A stretch of 64,000 nucleotides of DNA from Paracoccus acridae. GTDB lineage: Bacteria > Pseudomonadota > Alphaproteobacteria > Rhodobacterales > Rhodobacteraceae. The stretch spans positions 1-64,000 of the forward strand of contig NZ_BMIV01000006.1 of assembly GCF_014642735.1 (NCBI RefSeq). The letters are read 5' to 3'. Shown here one piece after another: positions 1 through 9,274 of this stretch. Positions within the stretch are counted from its first letter, which is position 1; each line of letters opens with the position of its first letter. A program made the translations under genes and the position numbers. The notes below the pieces were generated by a model. That model ran no database searches. It saw only the letters and a list, made by a program, of their open reading frames with translations, and was not told where the DNA came from.

Positions 1-155
1 GCAGGGTTTCTGGCAAAAGCATACGAAACCCTGCAATTCAAAGCCAACAAAACCGCAGCTTCAGCACACAAAATCAATGCAGTAGAAGTTGTTCAGGCCG
101 GACTACATAAGTGCGCAGAAATCACGGTTCTAATCATATTGGATATATTCCAATG
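1..155 (+). CDS. possible 3' end of an AT-rich gene entering from the left
   Basis: Frame 1 is open from the first base to a TGA at 153-155, giving 51 residues beginning AGFLAKAYETL and ending LIILDIFQ. A second frame is also open for about 35 codons, so this may be chance. Base composition is far more AT-rich than the rest of the window, which would fit a transferred gene or its remnant. I do not recognise the peptide. The sequence to the left of the window is needed to decide. Confidence 0.25.
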
Positions 156-300
156 AGCTGTTGCCCACGGTGACTCCCAAAATCAGGAATCACAATGAAA
201 TCATACAGTTTAATCTTTTGAAATTGCAACTAATTTCGGTGTCAAAACTCCGCTTGGATCCTTTTCAACTCAAAGCAAGTAATAATATGGTAAATTATGC
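1..300. other. AT-rich segment with three perfect inverted repeats
   Basis: Roughly the first 300 bases are much richer in A+T than the rest. They hold three perfect inverted repeats: GCAGGGTTTC/GAAACCCTGC at 1-10 and 25-34, ATTGGA-TATAT-TCCAAT at 138-154, and GAAATT/AATTTC at 220-225 and 232-237. Apart from the doubtful peptide at 1-155 I see no gene. From about 300 to the rpiA start the composition returns to high GC. The stretch looks like the edge of foreign or degraded DNA, but no transposase or integrase is visible. Confidence 0.6.
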
Positions 301-390
301 CCCAGGATTGTGCGCCTGAGGCATGGGTGCTTGGAACCTGCAGCAGCGGCGTTTTCCGTCTCGGGCGTTCCACATGACCGCGGCTTGCCC

Positions 391-396
391 TATAAG
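391..396 (+). promoter_or_regulatory. possible -10 box upstream of rpiA
   Basis: TATAAG lies about 30 bases before the rpiA start codon. The best -35 candidate at 17 bases upstream, TTCCAC (368-373), is poor, so this is only a weak promoter suggestion. Confidence 0.25.
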
Positions 397-426
397 CATT
401 CAACCAGTCCAAGCCGGAGGCCGCCG

Positions 427-1188
427 ATGACCCAGAACCCCCAACCCGATCCCGCCAAGCTGGCCGCCGCGCGCGCCGCCGTGGCCCTGGTCCGGGACGG
501 CATGAAGCTGGGCCTGGGCACCGGATCGACCGCCAGCGTCATGGTCCGCGAATTGGCCGCCCGCGTGCGTGCCGAGGGATTGTCGCTTCGCTGCGCCGCC
601 ACCTCTCGCGCGACCTGCGACCTGGCCGAAAGCCTGGGGCTGTCGATCGAAAGCCTGGATCAGATCGGCTGGCTGGACATGACCATCGACGGCGCCGACG
701 AGGTCGATCCCGACCTGCACCTGATCAAGGGCGGCGGCGGCGCGCATCTGCGCGAAAAGATCGTCGCGGCGGCCAGCAAGCGGATGGTCGTCATCGCCGA
801 TCCCGGCAAGGTCGTGGAACAGCTTGGCGCCTTTCCCCTGCCGGTCGAGGTGCTGCAATTCGGGTTCGAGACCACCCGCACCCTGATCCGCCGCGCGCTT
901 GCCGACCTGGATCTGGGCGACCGGGACGTTCTGCATCGCCTCAAGGGCAGCGACCCCTGGGTCACGGATGAAGGGAACTGGATCCTCGACCTGCATCTGG
1001 ACTGCATTCCCGATCCGGTGGCCCTTGCGCGCGTGCTGTCGGCCATTCCGGGGGTCGTGGAACATGGGCTGTTCCTGGGCATGTGCCATCTGGCGATCAT
1101 CGGCAAGCCGGACGGCACGGTTGTCCGGCTTGATCGCAATGCCGACATCGACGCCGACCTGCTGGCCGGCGAAGGGGACCAGCCATGA
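427..1188 (+). CDS. rpiA: ribose-5-phosphate isomerase A
   Basis: Interconverts ribose 5-phosphate and ribulose 5-phosphate in the pentose phosphate pathway (cytosol). The 253-residue product has the RpiA family length. It carries GTGST at residues 31-35, DGADEVDP at 88-95 with the expected active-site aspartates, and KGGGGA (101-106) followed by Glu110. The open frame extends upstream to 310, but ATG 427 is preferred: GGAGG (416-420) lies 6 bases before it, and the extra N-terminus has no family counterpart. The stop overlaps the gor start by four bases (ATGA), so the two are probably co-transcribed and translationally coupled. This pairs NADPH-producing pentose metabolism with NADPH-using glutathione reduction. 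Confidence 0.95.
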   Translation: MTQNPQPDPAKLAAARAAVALVRDGMKLGLGTGSTASVMVRELAARVRAEGLSLRCAATSRATCDLAESLGLSIESLDQIGWLDMTIDGADEVDPDLHLIKGGGGAHLREKIVAAASKRMVVIADPGKVVEQLGAFPLPVEVLQFGFETTRTLIRRALADLDLGDRDVLHRLKGSDPWVTDEGNWILDLHLDCIPDPVALARVLSAIPGVVEHGLFLGMCHLAIIGKPDGTVVRLDRNADIDADLLAGEGDQP

Positions 1189-2582
1189 GCTTCGATTATG
1201 ACCTGTTCGTGATCGGTGGCGGGTCCGGTGGCGTGCGGGCGGCCCGCGTCGCGGCGGGCGAACATGGCGCCCGCGTCGCCGTGGCCGAGGAAAGCCGCAT
1301 GGGCGGCACCTGCGTGATCCGCGGCTGCGTGCCCAAGAAGCTGATGATCTTCGCGTCCCAGGCGGGCCTGATGGCCGAGGAGATGCGCGGCTATGGCTGG
1401 GAAGGCGCGCAGGCGGGCCGGTTCGACTGGCCGGTCTTCCGGTCGAAACTGGATGCCGAACTCACGCGGCTGGAACTGATCTATACCGCGAACCTGGAAA
1501 GGTCGGGCGTGCAGATCTTCCATCAGCGCGCCACCATCGTCGATGCCCACACGGTCGCCCTGGCCGACGGCACGACGAAGACCGCCAAGCATATCCTGAT
1601 TGCGGTCGGCGGCCGCCCCGCCTTGCCCGGCATCCCCGGCGAGGAACTGGGCCTGATCTCGGACGACCTGTTCCTGATGAAGGAACTGCCGCGCCGGGTG
1701 CTGCTGGTCGGCGGCGGCTATATCGCCTGCGAATTCGCCACCATCCTGTCGGGCTTGGGCGTCGAGACCGTCCAGGTCTATCGCGGCGACGCGGTGCTGC
1801 GCGGCTTCGACCAGCAGGCCCGCGACATGGCGACCGTGCAGCTGAGCGAGATCGGCATCGACCTGCGGCTGAACGTCACCCCCACCGGACTGGCGCGCGC
1901 GGGCGACCGCATCGACGTCGCCTTCAACGACGGCAGCCACGAGGAATTCGACGCGGTGATCTGGGCCACCGGGCGCAATCCCTATACCGGCGGGCTAGGG
2001 CTGGAAAACACCGGCGTCCACCTGCGCGGGAATGGCGCGATCGCCGTGGACGAATGGTCGCAGACGGCGGTGCCGTCGATCTTTGCCGTAGGGGACGTGA
2101 CCGACCGGGTAAACCTGACCCCCGTTGCCATCCGCGAAGGCCATGCCTTTGCCGACACGATCTTCGGCGGCCGGGCGCGCAAGGTCAGCCACGCCACCAT
2201 CGCAAGCGCCGTTTATCTGCGCCCGCACGAGGTCGCGCAGATCGGCCTGACCGAGGAACAGGCCTGCGCGCGCGGCGACGTGGATGTCTATGCCACCACC
2301 TTCCGGCCCATGCGCTCGATGTTCGCGGGCAGCAACGCCAAGGTGATGATGAAGCTGCTGGTCGATCCCGGAACCGACGTCGTGCTGGGCTGCCACATCT
2401 TCGGTCCCGACGCGGGCGAGATGATCCAGCTTGCCGCGATCCCCATCACCATGGGCGCGACCAAGGCCGATTTCGACGCGACCATGGCGGTCCATCCCAC
2501 CGCGGCCGAGGAACTGGTGACCATGCGTCAGCCCACCCGCCGGCACCGGCTGGAGGTTCCTGCACAGGCTGCAACCGCCTGA
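1185..2582 (+). CDS. gor: glutathione-disulfide reductase
   Basis: NADPH-dependent flavoprotein reducing oxidised glutathione in the cytosol. The 465-residue protein has the FAD loop GGGSGG at 11-16, the redox-active pair Cys43/Cys48 in GTCVIRGCVPKK, a second nucleotide-binding loop GGGYIACEFA near residue 175, and the C-terminal AVHPTAAEE motif holding the catalytic His-Glu of the partner subunit. The length and CxxxxC disulfide identify class I pyridine-nucleotide disulfide oxidoreductases. The lack of a lipoamide- or mercury-specific region, plus the IRGCVPKK form, favours glutathione reductase. It starts inside the rpiA stop codon, implying an operon. Confidence 0.93.
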   Translation: MSFDYDLFVIGGGSGGVRAARVAAGEHGARVAVAEESRMGGTCVIRGCVPKKLMIFASQAGLMAEEMRGYGWEGAQAGRFDWPVFRSKLDAELTRLELIYTANLERSGVQIFHQRATIVDAHTVALADGTTKTAKHILIAVGGRPALPGIPGEELGLISDDLFLMKELPRRVLLVGGGYIACEFATILSGLGVETVQVYRGDAVLRGFDQQARDMATVQLSEIGIDLRLNVTPTGLARAGDRIDVAFNDGSHEEFDAVIWATGRNPYTGGLGLENTGVHLRGNGAIAVDEWSQTAVPSIFAVGDVTDRVNLTPVAIREGHAFADTIFGGRARKVSHATIASAVYLRPHEVAQIGLTEEQACARGDVDVYATTFRPMRSMFAGSNAKVMMKLLVDPGTDVVLGCHIFGPDAGEMIQLAAIPITMGATKADFDATMAVHPTAAEELVTMRQPTRRHRLEVPAQAATA

Positions 2583-2620
2583 CAATTGCGACAGATGGGC
2601 GCGGGCGGGGGCTGTTCGGG

Positions 2621-2626
2621 TTGACA
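2621..2626 (+). promoter_or_regulatory. consensus -35 hexamer before hflK
   Basis: A perfect TTGACA lies 61 bases upstream of the hflK start in the gor-hflK gap. The sequence at the right distance for a -10 box (around AGTTTT, 2644-2649) is poor, so the promoter is uncertain and could need an activator or another sigma factor. Confidence 0.35.
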
Positions 2627-2687
2627 TTTCCCCCTGCCGGCCCAGTTTTCAGACAACGGAACGACGAAGAAGAAAGAAGGACCACGG

Positions 2688-3962
2688 ATGGCAAGTCAGG
2701 GCCCTTGGGGCGGCGGAAGCGGCGGAGGAGATGACGAGGATCGCGACAAGCGTCCGGTGAACCGCCCCTGGGGACAGCAGCAACCACCAAAAGGGCCGCA
2801 GCGTCCCGGTGGCCCCCAGCAGATGCCCGAAATCGAAGAACTGATGAAGAAGGGCCAGGAACGCCTGCGCGTGCTGATGGGCGGACGCGGCAGCGGCAAC
2901 GGACCGACCGGGGGCGGACCTCGGCGCCCGCAGACACCGGGCTTCCAGCTGAACCGGACCACGCTCACCATCGGCGGCCTGGTCCTGCTGGCCTTGTGGG
3001 CCTTCGCAAGCTTCTATCGCGTCCAGACCAACGAACGCAGCGTCGAATTCCTGTTCGGCCGCGCCGTGGCCGTGGGGACCGAGGGTCTGAACTTCGCCCC
3101 CTGGCCGGTCGTCACCGCCGAGGTCATCCCCGTGACCAACGAACGCGTGACCGAGATCGGCACGGGCCGCCAGGGCGAGATGGACAACGGGCTGATGCTG
3201 ACCCGCGACCAGAACATCGTGGACATGGAATACCAGGTCGTCTGGAACATCTCGGACCCCGAGAAATTCCTGTTCAACCTGGCCGATCCTGCCGACACCA
3301 TGCGCGCCGTGGCCGAATCCTCGATGCGCGACATCATCGCGCGCAGCGAACTGGCGCCGATCCTGAACCGCGATCGCGGCACCATCGCCAACGACCTGCA
3401 AACCTCGGTTCAGGAAACGTTGGATGCCTATCAGTCGGGGATCAACGTGGTCCGGGTCAACCTTGACCGCGCCGACCCGCCGGCCGAGGTGATCGACGCC
3501 TTCCGCGAGGTGCAGGCCGCCCAGCAGGAACGCGACCGGCTTGAAAAGGAAGCCGACGCATATGCCAACCGCGTCCTGGCCCAGGCCCGCGGTGACGCGG
3601 CCCAGGCCCTGGAACAGGCCGAGGCTTATCGCGCCCAGGCCGTCAACACCGCCCAGGGCGAGGCCGCGCGCTTCAATTCGATCTACGAGGAATATGTGAA
3701 GGCCCCCGACGTGACCCGCCGCCGGATGTATCTGGAAACCATGGAAACCGTGCTTGGCCGCGTGGACAAGGTGATCTTGGGCGATTCGACCGGGGGGCAG
3801 GGATCGGGCGTCGTGCCCTATCTGCCGCTGGACCAGTTGCGCCGGCAGGGATCGGGCACAAGCGGCCAGAACGCTGGCCAGAACGCCGGCCAGACGGGCA
3901 CCAGCCTGCCCGGTTCGGGGCTGCAAGGCCAAGGCAACGCGACCACGGGGGGTAGCAACTGA
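2688..3962 (+). CDS. hflK: HflK, membrane protease modulator
   Basis: SPFH/prohibitin-family protein which, with HflC, forms the large periplasmic-facing ring around the AAA protease FtsH and modulates its activity. The 424-residue product starts with a Gly/Asp/Pro-rich cytosolic segment (about 1-85) and one transmembrane helix at about 92-110. The SPFH domain and a long Ala/Glu/Gln-rich coiled coil follow, then a low-complexity Gly/Gln/Asn tail. The start is supported by AGAAGG 8 bases upstream. The stop shares one base with the hflC start (TGATG), which is typical of the coupled hflKC pair. Confidence 0.93.
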   Translation: MASQGPWGGGSGGGDDEDRDKRPVNRPWGQQQPPKGPQRPGGPQQMPEIEELMKKGQERLRVLMGGRGSGNGPTGGGPRRPQTPGFQLNRTTLTIGGLVLLALWAFASFYRVQTNERSVEFLFGRAVAVGTEGLNFAPWPVVTAEVIPVTNERVTEIGTGRQGEMDNGLMLTRDQNIVDMEYQVVWNISDPEKFLFNLADPADTMRAVAESSMRDIIARSELAPILNRDRGTIANDLQTSVQETLDAYQSGINVVRVNLDRADPPAEVIDAFREVQAAQQERDRLEKEADAYANRVLAQARGDAAQALEQAEAYRAQAVNTAQGEAARFNSIYEEYVKAPDVTRRRMYLETMETVLGRVDKVILGDSTGGQGSGVVPYLPLDQLRRQGSGTSGQNAGQNAGQTGTSLPGSGLQGQGNATTGGSN

Positions 3963-5257
3963 TGGCCAATGCTCGCAGAAATCTGGCCGCGACGCTGGCC
4001 ATCCCGTTCCTGATCGTGGTGGCGGTGCTTGTCGCCTCGTCGTTGTTCATCGTGGACGAACGCGAAAAGGCGCTTGTGCTGCGCCTGGGCCGCGTGGTCG
4101 ATGTGAAAGAGGAGCCGGGCCTCGGCTTCAAGGTGCCTTTCCTGGATAACGTCGAGAAATACGACGGCCGCATCCTGGGCCTGCCCACCGTGCCGCTGGA
4201 GGTCACGCCGCTGGATGACCGCCGCCTGATCGTGGACGCCTTCGCCCGCTGGCGGATCACCGATGTCGTGCGCTTCCGCCAGGCGGTCGGCGCGGGCGGC
4301 ATCCAGGGGGCGCAGGGCCGTCTGGAACCCATCGTGCGCAACGCCATCCGCGAGGTTCTGGGCACCGTGCCGTCCACCAGCGTCCTGTCGGACGACCGGA
4401 CCGCGCTGATGAACCAGATCCGGGACGAGGCGCGCAACAACTCGGAAGGGCTGGGGGTCGAGATCATCGACGTCCGCCTGACCCGCACCGACCTGCCCGA
4501 GCAGAACCTGAATGCGACCTATGCCCGGATGCGGGCCGAGCGTCAGCGCGAGGCCGCCGACGAGATTGCCCGGGGTGGCGAGGCCGCGCAGCGCGTCCGC
4601 GCCGCCGCCGACCGGACCGTGACCGAACTGACCTCGGAAGCGTCCAAGCGGGCCGAGATCGTGCGCGGTGAAGCCGACGCCCAGCGGAACGCCATCTATG
4701 CCGACGCCTTCGGCCGCGACCCCGAGTTCTTCGCCTTTACCCGGTCGATGACCTCGTACGAACGGGCGCTGCAGGGCGACAACAGCACCATGGTCCTGCA
4801 GCCCGAGGGCGAGTTCTTCAGCTATCTGCGCGATGACGGCGCCAGCCGCGCCAATCCGTCGGCGACCCCGGTGCCCGCAGGCAATTCGGCAGCGTCCGTC
4901 CTGGAGCCGCAGGCCCAGGAGGAGGAAGAAGGCCTGGTGACTCCCACCGTCACCGACCGCGAGGGCAACCCCTTGGGCGAAAGCGCGGGCGTCAAGCTGA
5001 CCCCGGTGCCGGAAATGCTGACGACCCCGCCGCAGCAAAGCGACGGCGTCGTGGCGCCCGTCAGCGGCGCTGCCGAGCCTGCCCCCGCCGATCAGGCCCC
5101 GCCAGCAACCGACGCGGAAGCCGCCGACCCGGCAGCGGCGCCCGAAGCCGCTGACGCGGCCACGGATGCGGCAGGCGAACAGGCGGCAGAGCCCGCAGCG
5201 CCAGAGGCCGGGGTCGAAGGGACCGATCCGGCCCCGGAAGCCCAGCCGGGCCAGTAA
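3962..5257 (+). CDS. hflC: HflC, membrane protease modulator with long C-terminal tail
   Basis: Partner of HflK in the FtsH regulatory complex. A single N-terminal transmembrane helix lies at about residues 8-29. The SPFH domain follows, and then the conserved coiled-coil region ending near FFSYLRD (about 287-293). The protein continues to 431 residues, over 100 more than classical HflC. The tail is rich in Ala, Pro, Glu and Asp and almost free of hydrophobic residues, so it is probably disordered and periplasmic. It is coupled to hflK by a one-base overlap. The identity is secure; the function of the tail is unknown. Confidence 0.92.
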   Translation: MANARRNLAATLAIPFLIVVAVLVASSLFIVDEREKALVLRLGRVVDVKEEPGLGFKVPFLDNVEKYDGRILGLPTVPLEVTPLDDRRLIVDAFARWRITDVVRFRQAVGAGGIQGAQGRLEPIVRNAIREVLGTVPSTSVLSDDRTALMNQIRDEARNNSEGLGVEIIDVRLTRTDLPEQNLNATYARMRAERQREAADEIARGGEAAQRVRAAADRTVTELTSEASKRAEIVRGEADAQRNAIYADAFGRDPEFFAFTRSMTSYERALQGDNSTMVLQPEGEFFSYLRDDGASRANPSATPVPAGNSAASVLEPQAQEEEEGLVTPTVTDREGNPLGESAGVKLTPVPEMLTTPPQQSDGVVAPVSGAAEPAPADQAPPATDAEAADPAAAPEAADAATDAAGEQAAEPAAPEAGVEGTDPAPEAQPGQ

Positions 5258-5268
5258 TGAAGACGGAC

Positions 5269-5294
5269 AGGGGCAGGTGGCGACATCTGCCCCT
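5269..5294 (+). terminator. hairpin after hflC
   Basis: AGGGGCAG (5269-5276) pairs with CTGCCCCT (5287-5294) around a 10-base loop, 11 bases after the hflC stop. Only a few T residues follow, so it may be a weak or factor-assisted terminator, or an mRNA 3' end. Confidence 0.45.
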
Positions 5295-5433
5295 TCTGCA
5301 ATAAAAGTCACGATCAGTTCACTGCCCGAGAGCGTGGTTTATTTGCAACGCCGCCCTATTTCTTCTTCATAACACCAGCGGTCCCCCGGCCCTTTGTCAG
5401 GACCGACGAACTGCGTAAGATGAGGACATCCGC

Positions 5434-6996
5434 ATGAAGACGTTTTCTGCTCGGCATCTTCTGACTGCCTCGGCGCTGGCCGTGACCGTCGGCCTTGGTA
5501 TTGCGGCGGCGCAGGACGCGCAGCCCGATATCTCGCCCGAGGCCAGCCAGCAGGCGCAAGAGGCGGCGAACAACAACGAACCGCTGAAGGCGGAACGGCA
5601 GGCCGGTTCGTCCCAGGTCATGCCCGACAGCTTCGCCGATCTGGTCCAGCAGGTCGCCCCGGCTGTGGTCAACATCACCACAAGCGCCGTGGTGGCCCAG
5701 CCCACCGGCGGCGAGGGCGGGCCGATGTTCCCCGAGGGCAGCCCGTTCTCCGACCTGTTCCGCGACTTCGGCATCCCCGGAATGCCCAACCAGCCGGGCC
5801 AGGGCGGACCCCGGATGCCCCAGCGGTCGAATGCGCTTGGGTCGGGCTTCGTGATTTCGTCTGACGGCTTCATCGTCACGAACAACCACGTCATCGAGGG
5901 CGCCGACGAGATCGAGATTGAGTTCTATTCCGGCGAGACGCTGGCCGCCGAAGTGGTCGGCACCGATCCCAACACCGACGTGGCCCTGTTGAAGGTCGAA
6001 AGCGACGAGCCGCTGCCCTTCGTGGAATTCGGCAATTCCGACGACGCCCGCGTGGGCGACTGGGTTCTGGCCTTGGGCAACCCGCTGGGCCAGGGCTTTT
6101 CGGCCAGTTCAGGCATCGTTTCGGCCCGGAACCGCGAATTGTCCGGCACCTATGACGACTATCTGCAGACCGACGCGGCCATCAACCGCGGCAACTCGGG
6201 CGGGCCGCTGTTCAACCTGCAGGGCGAGGTCGTGGGCGTGAACACCGCGATCCTGTCACCCAATGGCGGGTCGATCGGCATCGGCTTCTCGATGGCGTCG
6301 AACGTGGTGTCCAGCGTCGTGGACCAGTTGCGCGAATTCGGCGAAACCCGGCGCGGCTGGCTGGGCGTCAAGATTCAGGACGTGACCCCCGACATGGCCG
6401 AGGCGCTTGGCCTTGCGGCAGAATCCGGCGCGATGGTGACGGATGTTCCCGACGGTCCCGCGAAGGATGCCGGGATGCGCGCGGGCGACGTGATCACCAA
6501 TTTTGCCGGATCGCCCGTCGAGGATACCCGCAGCCTGGTCCGCCGCGTGGCCGAGGCTCCGGCAGGCGAGCCGGTCGATGTGGTCGTGCAGCGCCAGGAT
6601 GGTCCCGTGACCCTCAGCGTGACGCTGGGCCGGCGCGAGACGGCGGAAGGCACGGGCAATGCCACCGCAGGGCAGGGTGGGAACGGCCCCGCCCAGCAGG
6701 ACATCCTGGGCATGTCGCTGTCGGCCCTGACGGCCGAGATGGCGCAGGACATGGGCCTGCCGAATGACGCCAAGGGCCTGGTGATCCAGGAAATCGACCC
6801 GGAAAGCGAAGCCGCCGAAAAGGGCCTCGCCCCCGGCGACATCATCACCGAGGCGGGCCAGCAGCCGGTCGCCTCCATCGCGGACCTGAACGCCCGCATC
6901 GAGGAGGCGCGCGAGGCGGGCCGCAAGTCGCTGCTGGTCCTGGTGCGCCGCGACGGAGAGCCGCGCTTCGTGGCCCTGCCGGTCGGCGAAAGCTGA
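5434..6996 (+). CDS. degP: Do-type periplasmic serine protease (DegP/DegQ/MucD-like)
   Basis: Periplasmic quality-control protease and chaperone. The 520-residue precursor has a Sec signal peptide (about 1-26, ending GIAAA-QD). It then has a trypsin-like domain with catalytic His152 (NNHVIEGAD), Asp182 (NTDVALLKVE) and Ser255 (NRGNSGGPLF), and two PDZ domains at about 305-390 and 430-510. The loop rich in Met/Pro/Gly at 90-130 matches the LA loop region of Do proteases. It stands alone between terminator-like hairpins, next to hflKC, so two membrane/envelope proteolysis functions are adjacent. Which Do paralogue it is cannot be settled from this window. Confidence 0.93.
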   Translation: MKTFSARHLLTASALAVTVGLGIAAAQDAQPDISPEASQQAQEAANNNEPLKAERQAGSSQVMPDSFADLVQQVAPAVVNITTSAVVAQPTGGEGGPMFPEGSPFSDLFRDFGIPGMPNQPGQGGPRMPQRSNALGSGFVISSDGFIVTNNHVIEGADEIEIEFYSGETLAAEVVGTDPNTDVALLKVESDEPLPFVEFGNSDDARVGDWVLALGNPLGQGFSASSGIVSARNRELSGTYDDYLQTDAAINRGNSGGPLFNLQGEVVGVNTAILSPNGGSIGIGFSMASNVVSSVVDQLREFGETRRGWLGVKIQDVTPDMAEALGLAAESGAMVTDVPDGPAKDAGMRAGDVITNFAGSPVEDTRSLVRRVAEAPAGEPVDVVVQRQDGPVTLSVTLGRRETAEGTGNATAGQGGNGPAQQDILGMSLSALTAEMAQDMGLPNDAKGLVIQEIDPESEAAEKGLAPGDIITEAGQQPVASIADLNARIEEAREAGRKSLLVLVRRDGEPRFVALPVGES

Positions 6997-7029
6997 GGGC
7001 TGACGGCGCAAGCCCGTGAAGCACGTCAG

Positions 7030-7059
7030 GGGCGGTTCGCATCGGCGAGCCGCCCTTTT
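7030..7059 (+). terminator. rho-independent terminator after degP
   Basis: GGGCGGTTCGC (7030-7040) pairs with GCGAGCCGCCC (7045-7055; one G-T pair) around the loop ATCG, followed by TTTT at 7056-7059. This is a strong intrinsic terminator. Confidence 0.85.
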
Positions 7060-7085
7060 CACGACGGTATGGTGGAACTTGGAAG

Positions 7086-7610
7086 ATGGCCGACGACGAC
7101 CCGCTGATCCTGACCGCCTGGCTGGACGACACCAGCTTCGAGTTCTTCCAGACCATGCGGCAGCGGCATTTCCCGCCCGCGCGCAACCACATTCCCGCGC
7201 ATCTGACGCTGTTTCATCATCTGCCGGGCGACGGGATCGGCTGGATCACGCAGGAATTGCAGAAGGTCGCCCAGGAACTTGCCCCGGTCGAAGGGCAGGT
7301 GGCGCGGCTGCGGTTTCTGGGCAGGGGCGTCGCCTATGATATCGACTGCCCCGCGATCGAACGGCTGCGCGACGACCTGTCGGCGGCCTTTTCCCAGGTG
7401 CTGACCCCGCAGGACCGCCAGCGGATGAGGCCCCATGTCACGATCCAGAACAAGGTAGCCCCGCCCGAGGCCCGCGCCCTGTTCGACGGACTGTCCGCCG
7501 AATTCCGGCCCTTCCCCCTGACCATCAGGGGGATGCTGCTGTGGCATTACCGGGGCGGGCCCTGGGACGAGGCGGGCCGGTTTCCCTTCAGCGTCCCGGC
7601 GCAAGCGTAA
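7086..7610 (+). CDS. 2'-5' RNA ligase / 2H phosphoesterase family protein
   Basis: Member of the 2H phosphoesterase superfamily, which acts on 2',5' or cyclic phosphodiester bonds in RNA or nucleotides. The 174-residue protein shows the two diagnostic H-x-T tetrapeptides, HLTL at 39-42 and HVTI at 117-120, at the usual spacing. The substrate cannot be told from sequence. It starts 27 bases after the degP terminator and is followed by a 72-base gap before the ferredoxin gene, so it may be its own transcription unit. Confidence 0.8.
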   Translation: MADDDPLILTAWLDDTSFEFFQTMRQRHFPPARNHIPAHLTLFHHLPGDGIGWITQELQKVAQELAPVEGQVARLRFLGRGVAYDIDCPAIERLRDDLSAAFSQVLTPQDRQRMRPHVTIQNKVAPPEARALFDGLSAEFRPFPLTIRGMLLWHYRGGPWDEAGRFPFSVPAQA

Positions 7611-8006
<396 letters not shown>

Positions 8007-8723
8007 TCACTTCAGCATCGCCAGGGCCTGCGACAGGTCGATCGCCCCGTCATAAAGCGCCCGCCCCGAGATCGCGCCCGCGATCACCTGCGTGTCCTTC
8101 AGCGCGCGCAGATCGTCCAGCGACGACACCCCGCCCGAGGCGATGACCGGGATGCCGACCGCGCGGGCCAGGGCCTCGGTCGCCGCGATGTTCGGGCCCT
8201 GCATGGCCCCGTCGCGGTCGATGTCGGTATAGATGATCGCGGCGACGCCCGCGTCCTGGAACTGGCGGGCGAGGTCGGTGGCCATCACCTCGGTCTCGGT
8301 GGCCCAGCCACGGGTGGCGACGCGACCCGCGCGGGCGTCGATGCCGACCGCGATCCGGCCCGGAAAGGCTGCTGCCGCCTGGCGCACCAGGTCGGGATTT
8401 TCCACCGCGACGGTGCCCAGGATCACGCGCGTCAGGCCTTTGTCCAGCCAGCCTTCGATGGTCGCCATGTCGCGGATGCCGCCGCCAAGCTGGGCGGGGA
8501 TGTCGATGGCCGACAGGATCGCCTCGACCGCCGCCCCGTTGACCGGATGGCCCGCGAAGGCGCCGTTCAGGTCCACGAGGTGCAGCCATTCCGCACCCGC
8601 ATCCTGGAAGGCGCGAGCCTGTGCCGCCGGATCGGTGCCGAAGACGGTCGCGGCCTCCATTTCGCCGCGCAGCAGGCGGACGCAGTTGCCGTCCTTCAGG
8701 TCGATGGCGGGGTAAAGGATCAT
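8007..8723 (-). CDS. hisA: HisA, ProFAR isomerase of histidine biosynthesis
   Basis: 1-(5-phosphoribosyl)-5-[(5-phosphoribosylamino)methylideneamino]imidazole-4-carboxamide isomerase, the fourth step of histidine synthesis; a TIM barrel. The 238-residue product has catalytic Asp8 (YPAIDLKDG) and Asp129 (GIDARAG), and the duplicated phosphate-binding GGI/GGV turns (QLGGGIRD and ASGGVSS). The start at 8723 is set by AGGAGG 6 bases upstream and by the family N-terminus; the open frame runs 40 codons further without family support. hisH, hisF and hisI are not adjacent, so the gene has been separated from its usual partners. A broken inverted copy of its 5' end lies 550 bases away (9275-9396). Confidence 0.95.
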   Translation of the reverse strand: MILYPAIDLKDGNCVRLLRGEMEAATVFGTDPAAQARAFQDAGAEWLHLVDLNGAFAGHPVNGAAVEAILSAIDIPAQLGGGIRDMATIEGWLDKGLTRVILGTVAVENPDLVRQAAAAFPGRIAVGIDARAGRVATRGWATETEVMATDLARQFQDAGVAAIIYTDIDRDGAMQGPNIAATEALARAVGIPVIASGGVSSLDDLRALKDTQVIAGAISGRALYDGAIDLSQALAMLK

Positions 8724-8866
8724 GGCAGCCTCCTGGTTTCGCGGATCGCGCAACCCTTTGCCACGCGGGCGGGCGGAACGGAAGGGCGGGCTGCGACCTG
8801 ACGTCACGCTTGCCAGAAACCGGGCGCCGCGCGCAGCATCCATCCATCCTTGGAGGAGGGAACCCC

Positions 8867-9250
8867 ATGCGTCACATCATCGCCACAGCCTTTCTTGCCC
8901 TGGCAGGCACCGCAGCCGCCGCCGACCCGATCGAGGGCGTCTGGCAGACCCAGCCGGACGAAGGATCCTTCGCCCATGTCACCATCGCCCCCTGTGGTGG
9001 GGCCTTCTGCGGCACGATCACCCGCACCTTCAAGGATCGCGCCGAATACCAGTCGCCGAACCTTGGGCGTCAGATCGTCATCGACATGGCCCCCCAGGGC
9101 GGCGGCAACTATTCCGGCAAGGTATGGCGCCCCGCCAACGACAAGATCTACAACGGCAAGGCCAGCGTCCAGGGCGACCGGATGAGCCTGTCGGGCTGCG
9201 TCGCGGGCGGGCTGATCTGCAAAAGCCAGACCTGGGCGCGGGTTCAGTAA
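8867..9250 (+). CDS. DUF2147 family secreted protein
   Basis: Small exported protein of 127 residues with a Sec signal peptide (about 1-19, ending GTAAA-AD). The mature part opens with [10 protein letters not shown], typical of DUF2147, a lipocalin-like beta-barrel family of unknown function. Four cysteines (Cys43, Cys48, Cys112, Cys118) could form two disulfides in the periplasm. A strong GGAGGAGGG ribosome-binding site (8852-8860) fixes the ATG at 8867. The gene is bracketed by hisA on one side and an inverted hisA 5' fragment on the other. Confidence 0.85.
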   Translation: MRHIIATAFLALAGTAAAADPIEGVWQTQPDEGSFAHVTIAPCGGAFCGTITRTFKDRAEYQSPNLGRQIVIDMAPQGGGNYSGKVWRPANDKIYNGKASVQGDRMSLSGCVAGGLICKSQTWARVQ

Positions 9251-9274
9251 GGACACTCACCGCACGGCCCGGCC

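Noticed and set aside
310..426. N-terminal extension of rpiA by 39 codons
   Set aside because: The extension has no RpiA counterpart, and GGAGG sits at the right distance from ATG 427.
8799..8806. TGACGTCA palindrome between hisA and the DUF2147 gene
   Set aside because: Eight-base palindrome with no known bacterial regulator match here; too short to support a claim.
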